Shown here one piece after another: positions 1-10,089 of a DNA stretch of 64,000 nt. The first letter of the stretch is position 1. Each line of letters begins with the position of its first letter. The position numbers were made by a program, and so were the translations under genes. Source of the stretch: Begonia masoniana (Eukaryota; Streptophyta; Magnoliopsida; Cucurbitales; Begoniaceae); assembly GCA_022432975.1 (NCBI GenBank), contig CM039508.1:47953646-48017645 (forward strand), written 5' to 3'. The notes beneath the pieces were generated by a model. It saw only the letters and a list, made by a program, of their open reading frames with translations. It did no database searches and was not told where the DNA came from.

Positions 1-145
1 ATGTTTTGGCGAATATAACCAAAATACTTGGCTTTTGCGAATATAACCTTTGGCGAATACCCATATGTTTTGGCGAATATAACCAAAATACTTGGCTTTT
101 GCGAATATAACCTTTGGCGAATATAACCAAAATACTTGGCTTTTA
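1..145 (-). repeat. Short tandem repeat downstream of viral RNase H (type A unit 1)
   Basis: This stretch holds several copies of the viral repeat whose core reads GGTTATATTCGC on the minus strand. The longer unit here is 28 bp, containing CCAAGTATTTT, and a 16-bp unit CCTTTGGCGAATATAA-type is mixed in. A CCATATG spacer interrupts the repeat near position 60. It follows the RNase H stop codon at 164-166, the same place as the large array of the unit at 37-45 kb. It runs off the window edge, so its full length is unknown. Confidence 0.85.
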
Positions 146-163
146 CCCCTACTTTGAAAGGGA

Positions 164-2932
164 TTATGCATTCTGTAAGAATTCTCGTGTTAAAAAATCA
201 GGAAGAGAGTTACTGGCTCCCTTAATATATTCAATAGAGAAATCATAAACAGATAATTCTGCTTGCCATCGGGCGAATATTTGTTTTGAAACAAGATTTT
301 TAATATCTTTTTCTAATATATCTTTAGCAGATGAGCAATCAATTCGAATTAAAAATGATTGATTTAATAAATCATCCTGAAATTTGGAAATACATTTAAT
401 AAGAGATAAAATTTCTTTTTTAACAGTAGAATAATTTAATTGAACTGGTTTCCATAGACCAGAAGTAAATCTAATCAATTCTTCAATATTTGTATTAGGA
501 TTTAATTGTTTAAGAATGCCACCATAACCAATATTAGAAGCATCTGTTTCAACAATTTTTTTCCAAACTGGATTAGATAAATTTAAACAGGGTAAACTAA
601 TAGCTTTTTGTTTTAAAATAATAATAGCTTGAGTATGTTGTTCACTCCATGGTTTAGGATTTTTTCTTAATCTTTGATATAAAATAGCTGTGTCTTGAGC
701 TAAATTTTTATAAAAATCTCCTAAATAATTTAAACTACCTAAAAATCTTTGTAGTTGTTTTTTGTCTGTAATTTCATTAGGAAATTTAGATGCAAATTCA
801 TTACATCTATTTATAGGAATAATAGTACCTTGATTAATGTTATGTCCTAGAAATCTAACTGTTGTTTGAAATAATTTCATTTTAGGAGCAGATAAGACTA
901 GTCCATTATATTTAATAGTTTCTTTTATAATTTGTAAATGTTTTATATGTTGATCTAGAGATTCTGAAAATACTAAAACATCATCAATATAAACGATACA
1001 AAATTTAGAATGAATTTTAAATATGTCATTCATAATATTTTGAAACTCAGAGGGAGCATTTTTCAAGCCAAATGGCATAACATTCCATTCATAATGTCCT
1101 AAGGGGACTACAAATGCAGTCTTATACCTATCCTTTTCCGCTACTTGAATTTGCCAATAACCTGATTTTAAATCAAATTTAGAAAATATTAAGGCAGACT
1201 GAAGTCGGTCTAATAGATCTTTTTTATTAGGAATAGGATACCTAATCCATTGTAAAGCATCATTTAAAGGTTTATAATTTATAACTAATCTAGGAACACC
1301 TCTTTCCTTTTCGGCAGCATTATTAACATAAAAGGCAGTACAACTCCAAGGTGATTTACTAGGTCTAATAAGTTTTTTTTCTAATAAAGATTCTATTTCT
1401 TTAGAACATAATTCTAAATATTCAGATTTCATTTGACTTGGTCTAGATTTAGTAGGAATGAATTTTTCATTATAATTAGCAATATAAGGAAGATCAACAA
1501 TATGTTTTTTCCTGTCCCAAAATATATTTGGTGTATCTCCACATACTTCAGTAATAAAAGTATTTTCAATATTTTTAATTTTTTCAATTATTTTAGGTTG
1601 TTTTAATTGATCTTCAATCTTTAAATAATAAATTTCTGATTTTAAAAAACTAATATGTTTTTGTTTATCTAAACATTGAGTTTTTAATTCATTTATAAAA
1701 GTATCTTCAGGGTACATAATAAAAGCATAATAAATAGATTGATTATGAAAAGTAGCACTTATACCTTTTTCATCAATAGTTTTAATAGGCATTATCATAT
1801 TTAAAAATGGAGTGCCTAAAATAATTTTATGTTGTAAATTTTTAACCAATAAAAAAGTAGTTGTTATACTAACATCATTATTGCAAACACTAGCATCAGA
1901 TAATTTATAGTTTACTTTTAATTTATTTCCACCGGCTGAATATAAAGATTGTTTTGTTTTCTCAAAATATTTAGTGGGAATAATTCCTTCTTTTATACAA
2001 TTAATATCAGCACCACTATCTATAAGGGCTATTAAATCAGAGATAATATAGTCTTGATTTATAATTAGATTAATTTTAATAAACCATTTTTGAAATCTCA
2101 ATTTTGTTAAAATATTTATATCATTATAAGGGGTAACTTCATTATTAGAAGAGGAACCAATATCCATATGGGTTTCTATTTTTTCCAGTCTTTCATTAAT
2201 ATTAATCTGATATTGATTGTAATTATACAATAATTCTTGTAATTCATTTTTCAGATCTTTAACTTCTCTATTAAGATCTTGAATAGTTACAGGTTTAATT
2301 TTAGCCTGATCTATTCTATTAAATACTTCTGTTAAAGAATAATGTTGACCTCTTAACTTAGGTTTTTCAATCATTTCTTTATCATTATTTTGATTAATAA
2401 TAATTTCAATAATCTTTTTTCTAAAGATAGGATCATGTATTTGATCTAAATTATCTAAAATATTTTGTTGCTCAGTTGTCAATACATTGACTTGACATTT
2501 TTGACAGGTTTCATCATCAGATGAGGACGACTCATCAATAATATCTTCTGAGTCAGAAGATTCTTCCGAAGAAGTTAATAATAGTTTTTCTAAGGCTACT
2601 TTGAACCTTTCATCTATATCAAGATTATTTAATTTTTTTAGAGTAGTACATTTAGATGCATAGTGGCCAAATTTACCACATTTATAACATTTAATTTCAG
2701 ATAAGTCCTTTTTAGACTTCTTCTTTTTAAATGTTTTATTTCTATTAGAAGATTCGGGAATATCATATTTTTGCTTATATTTTTTAAAAGCTCTTTTCTG
2801 TAATTTCTTTTTACGTTTATATTTCATATATTCTTCGCTTTTGTCAGCTTTGGATAAACCTTTTAAATTAGGTTTAGGAATATGATAAGCAAATTGATCA
2901 CAAAATTCACCTATTTCTTTTTTTTTTACCAT
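164..2932 (-). CDS. Endogenous pararetrovirus zinc knuckle-protease-reverse transcriptase-RNase H (type A)
   Basis: This 922-codon reading frame is the back half of a caulimovirid polyprotein. A basic region leads into a CX2CX4HX4C zinc knuckle (CYKCGKFGHYASKC, about residues 82-95) and a serine/acid-rich stretch. A predicted coiled-coil segment (DLNREVKDLKNELQELL) follows. Next come a retroviral-type aspartic protease with DSGAD (about 305) and ILGTPF, reverse transcriptase with YIDDVLVFS (about 660), and RNase H starting near ETDASNIGYGG (about 800). The domain order and motifs are those of Caulimoviridae. The frame is separated from the coat-protein frame (2907-4589) by a run of ten A in the sense strand, where other copies have six. 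In intact copies the two are one ORF, so the start at 2932 is only the first ATG after the break and not a natural start. It is the only uninterrupted RT in the window. The enzyme would copy the pregenomic RNA into DNA. Confidence 0.93.
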   Translation of the reverse strand: MVKKKEIGEFCDQFAYHIPKPNLKGLSKADKSEEYMKYKRKKKLQKRAFKKYKQKYDIPESSNRNKTFKKKKSKKDLSEIKCYKCGKFGHYASKCTTLKKLNNLDIDERFKVALEKLLLTSSEESSDSEDIIDESSSSDDETCQKCQVNVLTTEQQNILDNLDQIHDPIFRKKIIEIIINQNNDKEMIEKPKLRGQHYSLTEVFNRIDQAKIKPVTIQDLNREVKDLKNELQELLYNYNQYQININERLEKIETHMDIGSSSNNEVTPYNDINILTKLRFQKWFIKINLIINQDYIISDLIALIDSGADINCIKEGIIPTKYFEKTKQSLYSAGGNKLKVNYKLSDASVCNNDVSITTTFLLVKNLQHKIILGTPFLNMIMPIKTIDEKGISATFHNQSIYYAFIMYPEDTFINELKTQCLDKQKHISFLKSEIYYLKIEDQLKQPKIIEKIKNIENTFITEVCGDTPNIFWDRKKHIVDLPYIANYNEKFIPTKSRPSQMKSEYLELCSKEIESLLEKKLIRPSKSPWSCTAFYVNNAAEKERGVPRLVINYKPLNDALQWIRYPIPNKKDLLDRLQSALIFSKFDLKSGYWQIQVAEKDRYKTAFVVPLGHYEWNVMPFGLKNAPSEFQNIMNDIFKIHSKFCIVYIDDVLVFSESLDQHIKHLQIIKETIKYNGLVLSAPKMKLFQTTVRFLGHNINQGTIIPINRCNEFASKFPNEITDKKQLQRFLGSLNYLGDFYKNLAQDTAILYQRLRKNPKPWSEQHTQAIIILKQKAISLPCLNLSNPVWKKIVETDASNIGYGGILKQLNPNTNIEELIRFTSGLWKPVQLNYSTVKKEILSLIKCISKFQDDLLNQSFLIRIDCSSAKDILEKDIKNLVSKQIFARWQAELSVYDFSIEYIKGASNSLPDFLTREFLQNA

Positions 2933-4589
2933 CTAAATTTTGTTTTTTAAATTGATATTGTAATTTCATATCATTACATAAACTTAAACCTTCTTGAACA
3001 CATACACTAATTAAATGACCATAAGTACATGTTGCCCAAGGAATAAATTGTCCATCATTTAATTCTAATAATTTCTTTTTAATTCTTTTAGAAAATAAAG
3101 GAGGTAATCCATCAATAAATTTAGATTTCCAGTGCTCAGAATTAGCATCTGGTCTTTGCATAACTTTAGTTATAAAAACATCTTTATACCATCTAAACTC
3201 TGTAAGAGTTTTACATCTTAAGTTTTGTAATAATTCTCTACCTCTTTCTTGTCTTTGTTCGGTAGCTCCAATAAAATGTAATATTATAGCTTGAATTAAA
3301 GTATAAACACTATCTTCATAAACCATATTATTGTCATGTCTTACAGCGGTTAATATTTCATGACGCTGTTCTAGAGATAAATAATTATCCCACCAACCTT
3401 TTAATGCACCATTAAAGCCATTTACAATAAAAGCAGCAATATCAGAATCTTTATTCTGAGAGGCTTGGCAAACACTAGAATACATTAACATTTTTTGGAG
3501 TAATTCATAAATTTGATATTCAGTTAAACCATCAAGATTCCAATCATATATAGTTTTGGCAGTATAAGAAGATTGTTCATGTAACCAATTTTCTTCCCAT
3601 AATAAATCGACGGGAGTAGGTCTTTTATAATAAGTTCTTCTAATTCTATCACCACCAGGCCCTGTATCCTCATATCTAACTCTATGAATACTTAAAGGGT
3701 TTCTAGATTCTGGTAATGGATAGATATGATTACATTCAATAAAAGATTTTTCTATTTTGTTAATATCTTTTAAATGAGAAGGCATATTCTCGTCTTCACT
3801 AGAAGAATCATTAGCTGGCCAAGAGCTAGAATCAATAGTTGGATGAATTTCAGTGTGATAATTTTCCATAGAATTTTCAGCTTGTGTATTAATAACACTA
3901 ATATTTAATTGTTTCATTCTTTTAGCTAATTGATCAATAAAGTCATTATTGTCTTTGGGAGATTTAAAATTAAATTTGGATATCACTATAGGAGGTTTTA
4001 AATCAGGAATAGAAATATTTTCTTTCTTTATTCTAGATGTCGCAGAAGATGTCGTAGGAATATCTTCTATAACCTTTTTATTTGATTTCTCAGATAATTT
4101 AATTAATTGAGTTTCAACTCTTGATAATTGTTGTCCTATAGTACTCATATGAATATTATTATAATTCATTTGTTTAATGATAATATCATTCTTATCTTCA
4201 ATAGGTTGAGATAAAGTAACTAAAGGTATAGCTTCAATAGTATTATTCTTTAGGCTAATAGGTTCTAAAGGTGGATGTATAGATTTAATACTTTCATTGT
4301 TTTTTATATTCCAATTTTTACAATGATTATTATATTCTTCTAAAATATTAATTTGATATTTTGATACAGGTTTATAAAATATCGTCCAATACCATTCACT
4401 AAAAGTTATTAGATCCTTTTTTAAATCTAAATAAGAGTAATATAAATCTTTTAATTTTTTAAATTCTTCAGATTTTTTATAATATTTTTTATCAATCCAA
4501 TTTCTGAGAATAGCATTTTCAGGTGATTGATATTCTTCGTTACATATTTTTCTAATATCATCTTTGCTTAAATTTGAGTAATTCATCAT
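2907..4589 (-). CDS. Endogenous pararetrovirus coat protein region (type A polyprotein, N-terminal part)
   Basis: This is the first 560 codons of the coat/polymerase polyprotein. The N-terminal 170 residues are Lys/Asn-rich with a likely coiled coil (QQLSRVETQLIKL). An acidic/serine patch (NDSSSEDEN) follows. The conserved coat core, about 347-530, includes YDWNLDGLTEYQ, LKGWWDNYL and LTEFRWYKD, which resembles the coat region of petuvirus- and florendovirus-like Caulimoviridae. The ORF begins at a double ATG that overlaps the movement-protein stop (ATGATG/TGA), which suggests coupled or leaky-scanning translation. It ends early in KKKRNR because of a four-base expansion of an A homopolymer around 2920-2930. 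Unit 28379-31360 reads through this point. Expected role: capsid formation around viral DNA. Confidence 0.9.
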   Translation of the reverse strand: MMNYSNLSKDDIRKICNEEYQSPENAILRNWIDKKYYKKSEEFKKLKDLYYSYLDLKKDLITFSEWYWTIFYKPVSKYQINILEEYNNHCKNWNIKNNESIKSIHPPLEPISLKNNTIEAIPLVTLSQPIEDKNDIIIKQMNYNNIHMSTIGQQLSRVETQLIKLSEKSNKKVIEDIPTTSSATSRIKKENISIPDLKPPIVISKFNFKSPKDNNDFIDQLAKRMKQLNISVINTQAENSMENYHTEIHPTIDSSSWPANDSSSEDENMPSHLKDINKIEKSFIECNHIYPLPESRNPLSIHRVRYEDTGPGGDRIRRTYYKRPTPVDLLWEENWLHEQSSYTAKTIYDWNLDGLTEYQIYELLQKMLMYSSVCQASQNKDSDIAAFIVNGFNGALKGWWDNYLSLEQRHEILTAVRHDNNMVYEDSVYTLIQAIILHFIGATEQRQERGRELLQNLRCKTLTEFRWYKDVFITKVMQRPDANSEHWKSKFIDGLPPLFSKRIKKKLLELNDGQFIPWATCTYGHLISVCVQEGLSLCNDMKLQYQFKKQNLDGKKKRNR

Positions 4590-5272
4590 AATTTAAATTC
4601 CATTTCTGAAACAGTAGGTGACTCTCTTTTAGTGTGAGAGGTTTCTCCTTTTTCATATTTCGAATTATTAAATTGATTAGAATAAACACCATGAGGTATT
4701 TGTTGTTCAGATATTTTTAAAGCTTCAATATTAGAAATAGGAGTTTCAGATACAGAAAATCTAGAACTAGGTAAATCTACTTGATAAGGAGGAATAGATG
4801 ACCTAGCAGATAGACTTCTGGAAAAAGATAAATTAGGATAATCATTAAAATAAATGGGACCATGACATAAACTGGTTTGTATAACACCCATTAAAGATTC
4901 TTTATAATTTTGACTCCTAGCGTCTCTAAGAGTAGCTAATATACTAGCATTTAAACCTGGAATAGTCAATGGTTTAAAAGCTATTTGAATAAGTCCAATA
5001 TGAATATACTTATATTTAGCAAAATAATTTTGAATATCTTTTAATCCTAATAATTTTATAGTTTTTTCATTAGTATCTAAGCAGATAGTTTGCTCAGAAG
5101 TTTTAACAATACGATTAATAAGATTTTCAAAAGTGCCTATTTTATAAATAGTTTTTGGCTCAATATCGGGAATTGTCCAATTATTTAATACTTCTTCTTG
5201 AGATAATTCTATATTTTCCTCATTTTTAATAGAATTTTCAGAGAATATATGTGAGATCAAATTCATATTCAA
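4586..5272 (-). CDS. Endogenous pararetrovirus movement protein (30K superfamily), unit 1
   Basis: This intact 228-codon ORF carries the Caulimoviridae movement-protein core. HIGLIQIAFKPL lies near residues 92-105, LRDARSQ near 113-120, and GPIYFNDYPN near 140-150. Proteins of this 30K superfamily form tubules or gate plasmodesmata for cell-to-cell spread. The C-terminal 70 residues are Ser/Pro-rich and probably disordered. The start is the first ATG after a leader of about 500 bases. The stop overlaps the coat ORF start by four bases. In petuviruses and florendoviruses the movement domain is fused to the coat polyprotein, so the split arrangement here is a useful classification character. 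Confidence 0.92.
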   Translation of the reverse strand: MNMNLISHIFSENSIKNEENIELSQEEVLNNWTIPDIEPKTIYKIGTFENLINRIVKTSEQTICLDTNEKTIKLLGLKDIQNYFAKYKYIHIGLIQIAFKPLTIPGLNASILATLRDARSQNYKESLMGVIQTSLCHGPIYFNDYPNLSFSRSLSARSSIPPYQVDLPSSRFSVSETPISNIEALKISEQQIPHGVYSNQFNNSKYEKGETSHTKRESPTVSEMEFKL

Positions 5273-5795
5273 TTTGTAGAATTTACTTTCAAATAACCTA
5301 ACTACTTGACTTCAAGTTTTCAACTATAAATAGATATAAGGTTTAACTTCGTATTGATCTTCGATTCATCTCGTATTGACTTGCGGATAACTTCGTATTG
5401 ATCTATTAATTCCCTCTATACTAAACATGAGACTAACAAGATTACTTGCACTGTCAAAGACTAATTTCACAAAGTTTGCAAATGTCTCTCAACCATGCAA
5501 ATGGGTATTTTTGCCTGACGCCTTTCTCACGGCTAAGCGGCCACACACCCCAACACGGCAACAGAAAGACATTCACAAACAAAGTGAAGTCAAAGCAAGT
5601 ATTCTTTGCACATGAAAGCACGGAAAGAGTTAATAGAATCGTGTTGAAGAGATCACCTCATCGTATTGAGAAGAACAAAAGATCGTATTGAAGTTAAAAC
5701 GAATATCGATTTACATTAGAAAACTTATCGACAAGTCCTTAGTTATTTGAAAGCAAATACAAATTTAGCCAATCATTTGTCTCTGATACCAGAAG
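5273..5795 (-). other. Viral leader, unit 1 (primer site to movement-protein start)
   Basis: This is the non-coding leader between the minus-strand primer site and the movement ORF. It matches the leaders at 17454-17977 and 32044-32562 almost base for base. It contains the repeated octamer CAATACGA in sense orientation. Small ORFs of 62 and 81 codons exist here only on the antisense strand and are not supported as genes. The 5' side joins a B1 fragment at a run of C (about 5791-5800) instead of continuing into the terminal repeat. Confidence 0.85.
5779..5791 (-). promoter_or_regulatory. tRNA-iMet primer binding site, variant
   Basis: TGGTATCAGAGAC on the minus strand is the plant initiator-tRNA-Met complement used by caulimovirids to prime minus-strand DNA, with one change (A for C at the 12th position) from the TGGTATCAGAGCC of the other units. 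The same variant occurs at 37103-37115. Confidence 0.85.
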
Positions 5796-5796
5796 G

Positions 5797-6052
5797 GGGG
5801 AAATTTATCCTCTGTTTTTATAATTTCAGGATTAATAGAGAAGAACCATAAATGGGTTCTCTGAGGATTCTGAATATAGAACATATTTGTCCAAGCATTA
5901 ACATAATCCCAATAATTATACTTTTGATCATTCTTGAGGCTTCTAATAGCAAACACATTTAAGCCCCATTCTTGAGGATGTATAATCCTGATAATATAAC
6001 ATTTCGAATGAGTGATAGCAGATATTCCATATTCACCAATATAATGGTGCAC
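5797..6052 (-). pseudogene. Fragment of viral ORF B1 fused to a leader
   Basis: This is a piece of about 85 codons from the middle of ORF B1. It covers the stretch from HHYIGEYG through WGLNVFAIRS to INPEIIKTEDKFPP and is nearly identical to the corresponding part of 21621-22817. It has lost both ends. Downstream it joins the leader at a run of C present in both partners. Upstream it meets an oppositely oriented coat fragment at about 6053. The same two junctions recur near 36830-37100. Confidence 0.85.
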
Positions 6053-6053
6053 A

Positions 6054-7257
6054 AAATTACAATATCAATTTAAAAAACAAAATTTAGATGGTAAAAAAGA
6101 AATAGGTGAATTTTGTGATCAATTTGCTTATCATATTCCTAAACCTAATTTAAAAGGTTTATCCAAAGCTGATAAAAGTGAAGAATATATGAAATATAAA
6201 CGTAAAAAGACATTACAGAAAAGAGCTTTTAAAAAATATAAGCAAAAATATGATATTCCCGAATCTTCTAATAGAAATAAAACATTTAAAAAGAAGAAAT
6301 CTAAAAAAGATATTTCTGAAATTAAATGTTATAAATGTGGTAAATTTGGCCACTATGCATCTAAATGTACTACTCTAAAAAAATTAAATAATCTTGATAT
6401 AGATGAAAGGTTCAAAGTAGCCTTAGAAAAACTATTATTAACTTCTTCGGAAGAATCTTCTGACTCAGAAGATATTATTGATGAGTCGTCCTCATCTGAT
6501 GATGAAACCTGTCAAAAATGTCAAGTCAATGTATTGACAACTGAGCAACAAAATATTTTAGATAATCTAGATCAGATCCATGATCCTATCTTTAGAAAAA
6601 AGATTATTGAAATTATTATTAATCAAAACAATGATAAGAAATAATTGAAAAACCTAAGTTAAGAGGTCAACATTATTCTTTAACAGAAGTATTTAATAGA
6701 ATAGATCAGGCTAAAATTAAACCTGTAACTATTCAAGATCTTAATAGAGAAGTTAAAGATCTGAAAAATGAATTACAAGAATTATTGTATAATTACCATC
6801 AATATCAGATTAATATTAATGAAAGATTGGAAAAAATAGAAACCCATATGGATATTGGTTCCTCTAATGAAGTTACTCCTTATAATGATAATGATATAAA
6901 TATTTAACAAAATTGAGATTTCAAAAATGGTTTATTAAAATTAATCTAATTATAAATCAAGACTATATTATCTCTGATTTAATAGCCCTTATAGATAGTG
7001 GTGCTGATATTAATTGTATAAAAGAAGGAATTATTCCCACTAAATATTTTGAGAAAACAAAACAATCTTTATATTCAGCCGGTGGAAATAAATTAAAAGT
7101 AAACTATAAATTATCTGATGCTAGTATTTGCAATAATGATGTTAGTATAACAACTACTTTTTTATTAGTAAAAAATTTACAACATAAAATTATTTTAGGC
7201 ACTCCATTTTTAAATATGATCCATTGCCTAGGTAAAACTATTGATGAAAAAGGTTAA
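6054..7257 (+). pseudogene. Viral coat C-terminus, zinc knuckle and protease fragment
   Basis: This plus-strand fragment begins in the coat C-terminal region (KLQYQFKKQNLDG). It runs through the basic region, the CCHC knuckle, the serine/acidic patch with CQKC, the coiled coil and the protease (DSGAD, ILGTPF). One-base deletions in A or T runs near 6638 and 6905 break the frame, compared with 20750-21628. The fragment ends at about 7257, within the post-protease region, where host-like sequence starts. It lies head-to-head with unit 1. Confidence 0.88.
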
Positions 7258-8190
7258 AGTGTTATTCTAATTTCTATATGTAAAAACATTAGTCTCATTG
7301 AAATATTGTAATAAAACCTTAATGGGAGCCCATCGTCAGATATTATCTTAAACCGCCTTTTTGTATCTTTCTTGTACAACTGTAATCCACTTTCGCTTGT
7401 CTAATAAAACCAACATCTAATTAAAAACAGGCAATATCACCTAATCTTCTGCATGGATATCGCGTTTTCTAACCCTCTCTTTTTCTGCACACTCCCAATT
7501 AATATTTCGCTAACCAGGAAGAATGAAGCTGCACATCGTAGGTTTTGGGGGGCCAGTGATACATTTTAACTATTTGCATTTATATATCACTTTTACAAGT
7601 CCATAACGTCTGCAACATGCTCGGAGAATGTTATTGATTGGGCGATTTGCATCGAGGTTCGAAAGAGCAAACCAGCATGGAGACCCATGGTGTGTCAAGG
7701 GTTGTCTTGATCGGACGATTATAACGAACGAATCATGTTTCTTTTCAATCCGTTAAGCTTTTGCACGTTACGCCTCGAAGTCGCCATATCAAGCTCTTGC
7801 TGGTTTTCCTCCATCTGGAATTTACCCAGTGAAAGATGTAGAGCAGTTCGCCAGAACTATCTTCGTAGTCGCTAACCCTAGCGACATTCTGGCAAAACTT
7901 ATTCTTCAGCTCCGAACGGAATTAGCTCAAAGCTGCTCTTTAAAGTCTAGTCTCTTCAATAAATCTTTCTGGTTACAACTTTCTGGTTGTCCATATTTTT
8001 GGGTGCTTGCCCATCCGCCAGGCGTGACGTCCCTTTGTTTTGGCCGGAATGGGGTAGCGCCGTTGATTTCGCCATCGTTCCTGCTTTTCTCTGGAGTACT
8101 AAGGGGCTGGAGGGTGTAGTCCAGCGTTTCCTTTTATGATTTAGTTTGAAGTATTTTGTAAGTCTTGGAGACCTGATTAGTCTATTTGTC
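7258..8190. other. Non-viral stretch without a recognised gene
   Basis: I see no coding signal that I can support. Short ORFs of 80-100 codons occur at 7829-8119 and 7956-8201, but they overlap each other on opposite strands and show no recognisable motif. The sequence adjoins the P450 relic and may be its original flank. Confidence 0.5.
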
Positions 8191-9295
8191 CTTTGAATCA
8201 AAACTTGTCTGAATTTCTGCTGGTTTCTTCCTCGTGCCGGATGCTATGATGAGCGTGAGACCAACATTTTCGATCAGCGTGGCCGATGTTTTGATCATCC
8301 ACGGGAAAACATTCTTAAAATGGAAAACATAAATCCCAGTCAATTTATTCCTAATATTAGTGGTTAAATCTGATTTTATAATGGAAAACGTAAGGAATGT
8401 ACCAAGAAATTGCTTTGACGTTCTCGTTTGATGGGAAAGGAGGCCGTCTTTTCTCTTGGAATTTGGAGAACATTGGACAAAATCCTCGGGTCTTGAAATC
8501 TCCATTGATTTTCCCTTGTTGACTCTGATCTATGTGCACTTTATGATGTTTCAGGATTTCGATCGGCTTCTTTCTGGCTTTTTTTGCTTTGTTCTTACGA
8601 TCCACTACGTAATGAAGAAATTTAAGGGAAGGAAAAATGACGCAAACGAAAACAGTCAGCAAAAACATATCTTTTCGGACAGCGAAGAAACTCTTCTGCT
8701 CGTTACACTTTCTCAACGCAGCGTTGTAGGCTGGAATACGAGCGGAAATCGTCATTTTAATCAAACTAACACGACCCGTTATTAGATTCGAGCCTTCCCA
8801 CTATTTTCGCCGTTTTCGGTTCATGATTGGCGAAATGACGAACCTTTTTCCGCGCTGAAAGTTCAAGAGTCACATATTTCTCATCTCTCTCCAGCCATTC
8901 CATAGGGAGAAAGGCGATGTCTTTTTGTGGCAATTACGGGACGTAGGAGCGCAAGAGAGGTAGCAGGTCGGTTAAGCAAAATTAGGTCGTTGTTTTTCAT
9001 GACTCTCTTGCGATTTCTGGGCGGAAAGACAGACGGTGGAGATTCTCGAGTTGCAGATGTATCCCCGGACCTATCGATCGGTAACTGTTGCAAGCGGGTG
9101 TGGGGGTGGTAGCCGATCACGCGGTGCATTATCGCAACGATGGGAATTTCAATGGGCAGGGTGTAGCCCTGTAGGTAGGTTTTGGGATGCTTGTTGCGCT
9201 TTGGTCTATCCGCACCTCCATGAGCCGAAAGAAGCAATGTATAAGGAGCCGATCATTGGGATAGGAGGTCGAGAACTCCCCTGGCAAACAATCGG
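8190..9295 (-). pseudogene. CYP71-like cytochrome P450 relic
   Basis: This is a strongly damaged relative of the P450 at 56991-58168. Recognisable pieces, all on the minus strand but in shifting frames, are HRVIGYHPHTRLQQL (from the proline-rich N-terminal region), a KCNEQ block, VIFPSLKFLHYV and ENVKAI. The start of the second exon is aligned to bases 8200-8310. Many indels and stops are present, and no haem-binding Cys region is visible. Similarity to the other locus extends upstream to about 9590, so this is a duplicated locus. It stops near the same second-exon point as the other copy. Whether the damage is mutation or poor consensus cannot be told from sequence alone. Confidence 0.8.
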
Positions 9296-9680
9296 GTTTT
9301 GTAGGTCATACTCTTTTGCTCCTCTCTTCCCTTTTATAGACTCAAAAAAACACTATCATCGTAATCTTTCCACTATGTCACCCTTTTCAATCTTCTTTAA
9401 TTTATATTTAAACTATTAATATCGACTTCATAAAATATACTACGCGTGGACACATGTGCTCACCCATCTGTAAACTATTTCTCACCCACAACATCCCCTT
9501 CATCTTACTTTAAAATTGTCGATAGCAGATTTGCATGACCTTCGCCCAACCTCAGTATTTTCCTACTGTGTCCATCCCCATTATCTACGTAGCATTAATT
9601 TTCTCTATTCAGTCCTTTTATTGGACAGTAGTCTGTCGGCAAATGTTCGTATAAAGAAAGGCATTTGAGATTATACCCTT
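9296..9680. other. P450-flank homology and AT-rich spacer
   Basis: Bases up to about 9590 resemble the upstream flank of the P450 at 58168-58450, for example the stretch around TGGAACATTTGCTCAAC there, but with many differences. The remainder up to the viral junction near 9685 shows nothing recognisable. Confidence 0.5.
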
Positions 9681-9684
9681 CGCT

Positions 9685-10085
9685 GACGCATCATACATAT
9701 TATAACCGCGAAGGAGAGAAAGTACAGAGGCATACTTAATCTGTTATTCACAATAAGTTGTGCATACAAAGGGGAGAGAGGAGCAATCAGAGAGAGTTTT
9801 TAAAGCGAGAGAGAAGGCAAACTCTAAAAACTTGAGAAAGAAATGCAAACAGCCCCTTATCTAGAAAGCGGAGGTACAAAGCTAATTAAAAAAGGAGACC
9901 TAATAATAAAAGTAGATTCCACATAGTGTATGGTGGGACCTAGTCTAGTTACAAAAAACTCTGCTTAGTCCAACATGTGTATGGTGGGACTAGTCTAGTA
10001 CAAAACAAAACCCATCTTTATAGGAGAGTAATAAAGGATCGGGTCCTTTACTCAAATAGGGACGGGCACCTTGTCTATAGATAAG
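9685..10085 (-). promoter_or_regulatory. Error-rich viral terminal repeat, promoter and 3' UTR (unit 3, type C)
   Basis: This matches 32573-32918 with many indels. Recognisable in minus-strand order are the 3' UTR with the CCACATAGTG hairpin, a corrupted TATA region near 9855, and the terminal-redundancy region with a TTATTCACAATA block near 9746. It would be the end of a type C unit. The many one-base changes make promoter function doubtful. Confidence 0.75.
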
Positions 10086-10089
10086 GATG

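Noticed and set aside
5427..5691. 62- and 81-codon ORFs conserved in all leaders (also 17554-17818, 32197-32461 and 37279-37467)
   Set aside because: They lie antisense to the viral RNA in the non-coding leader. Their conservation follows from copy identity, and the two overlap in different frames.
8456..9419. Plus-strand ORFs of 60-127 codons opposite the P450 relic
   Set aside because: The identifiable protein similarity is on the minus strand. These are antisense shadows.
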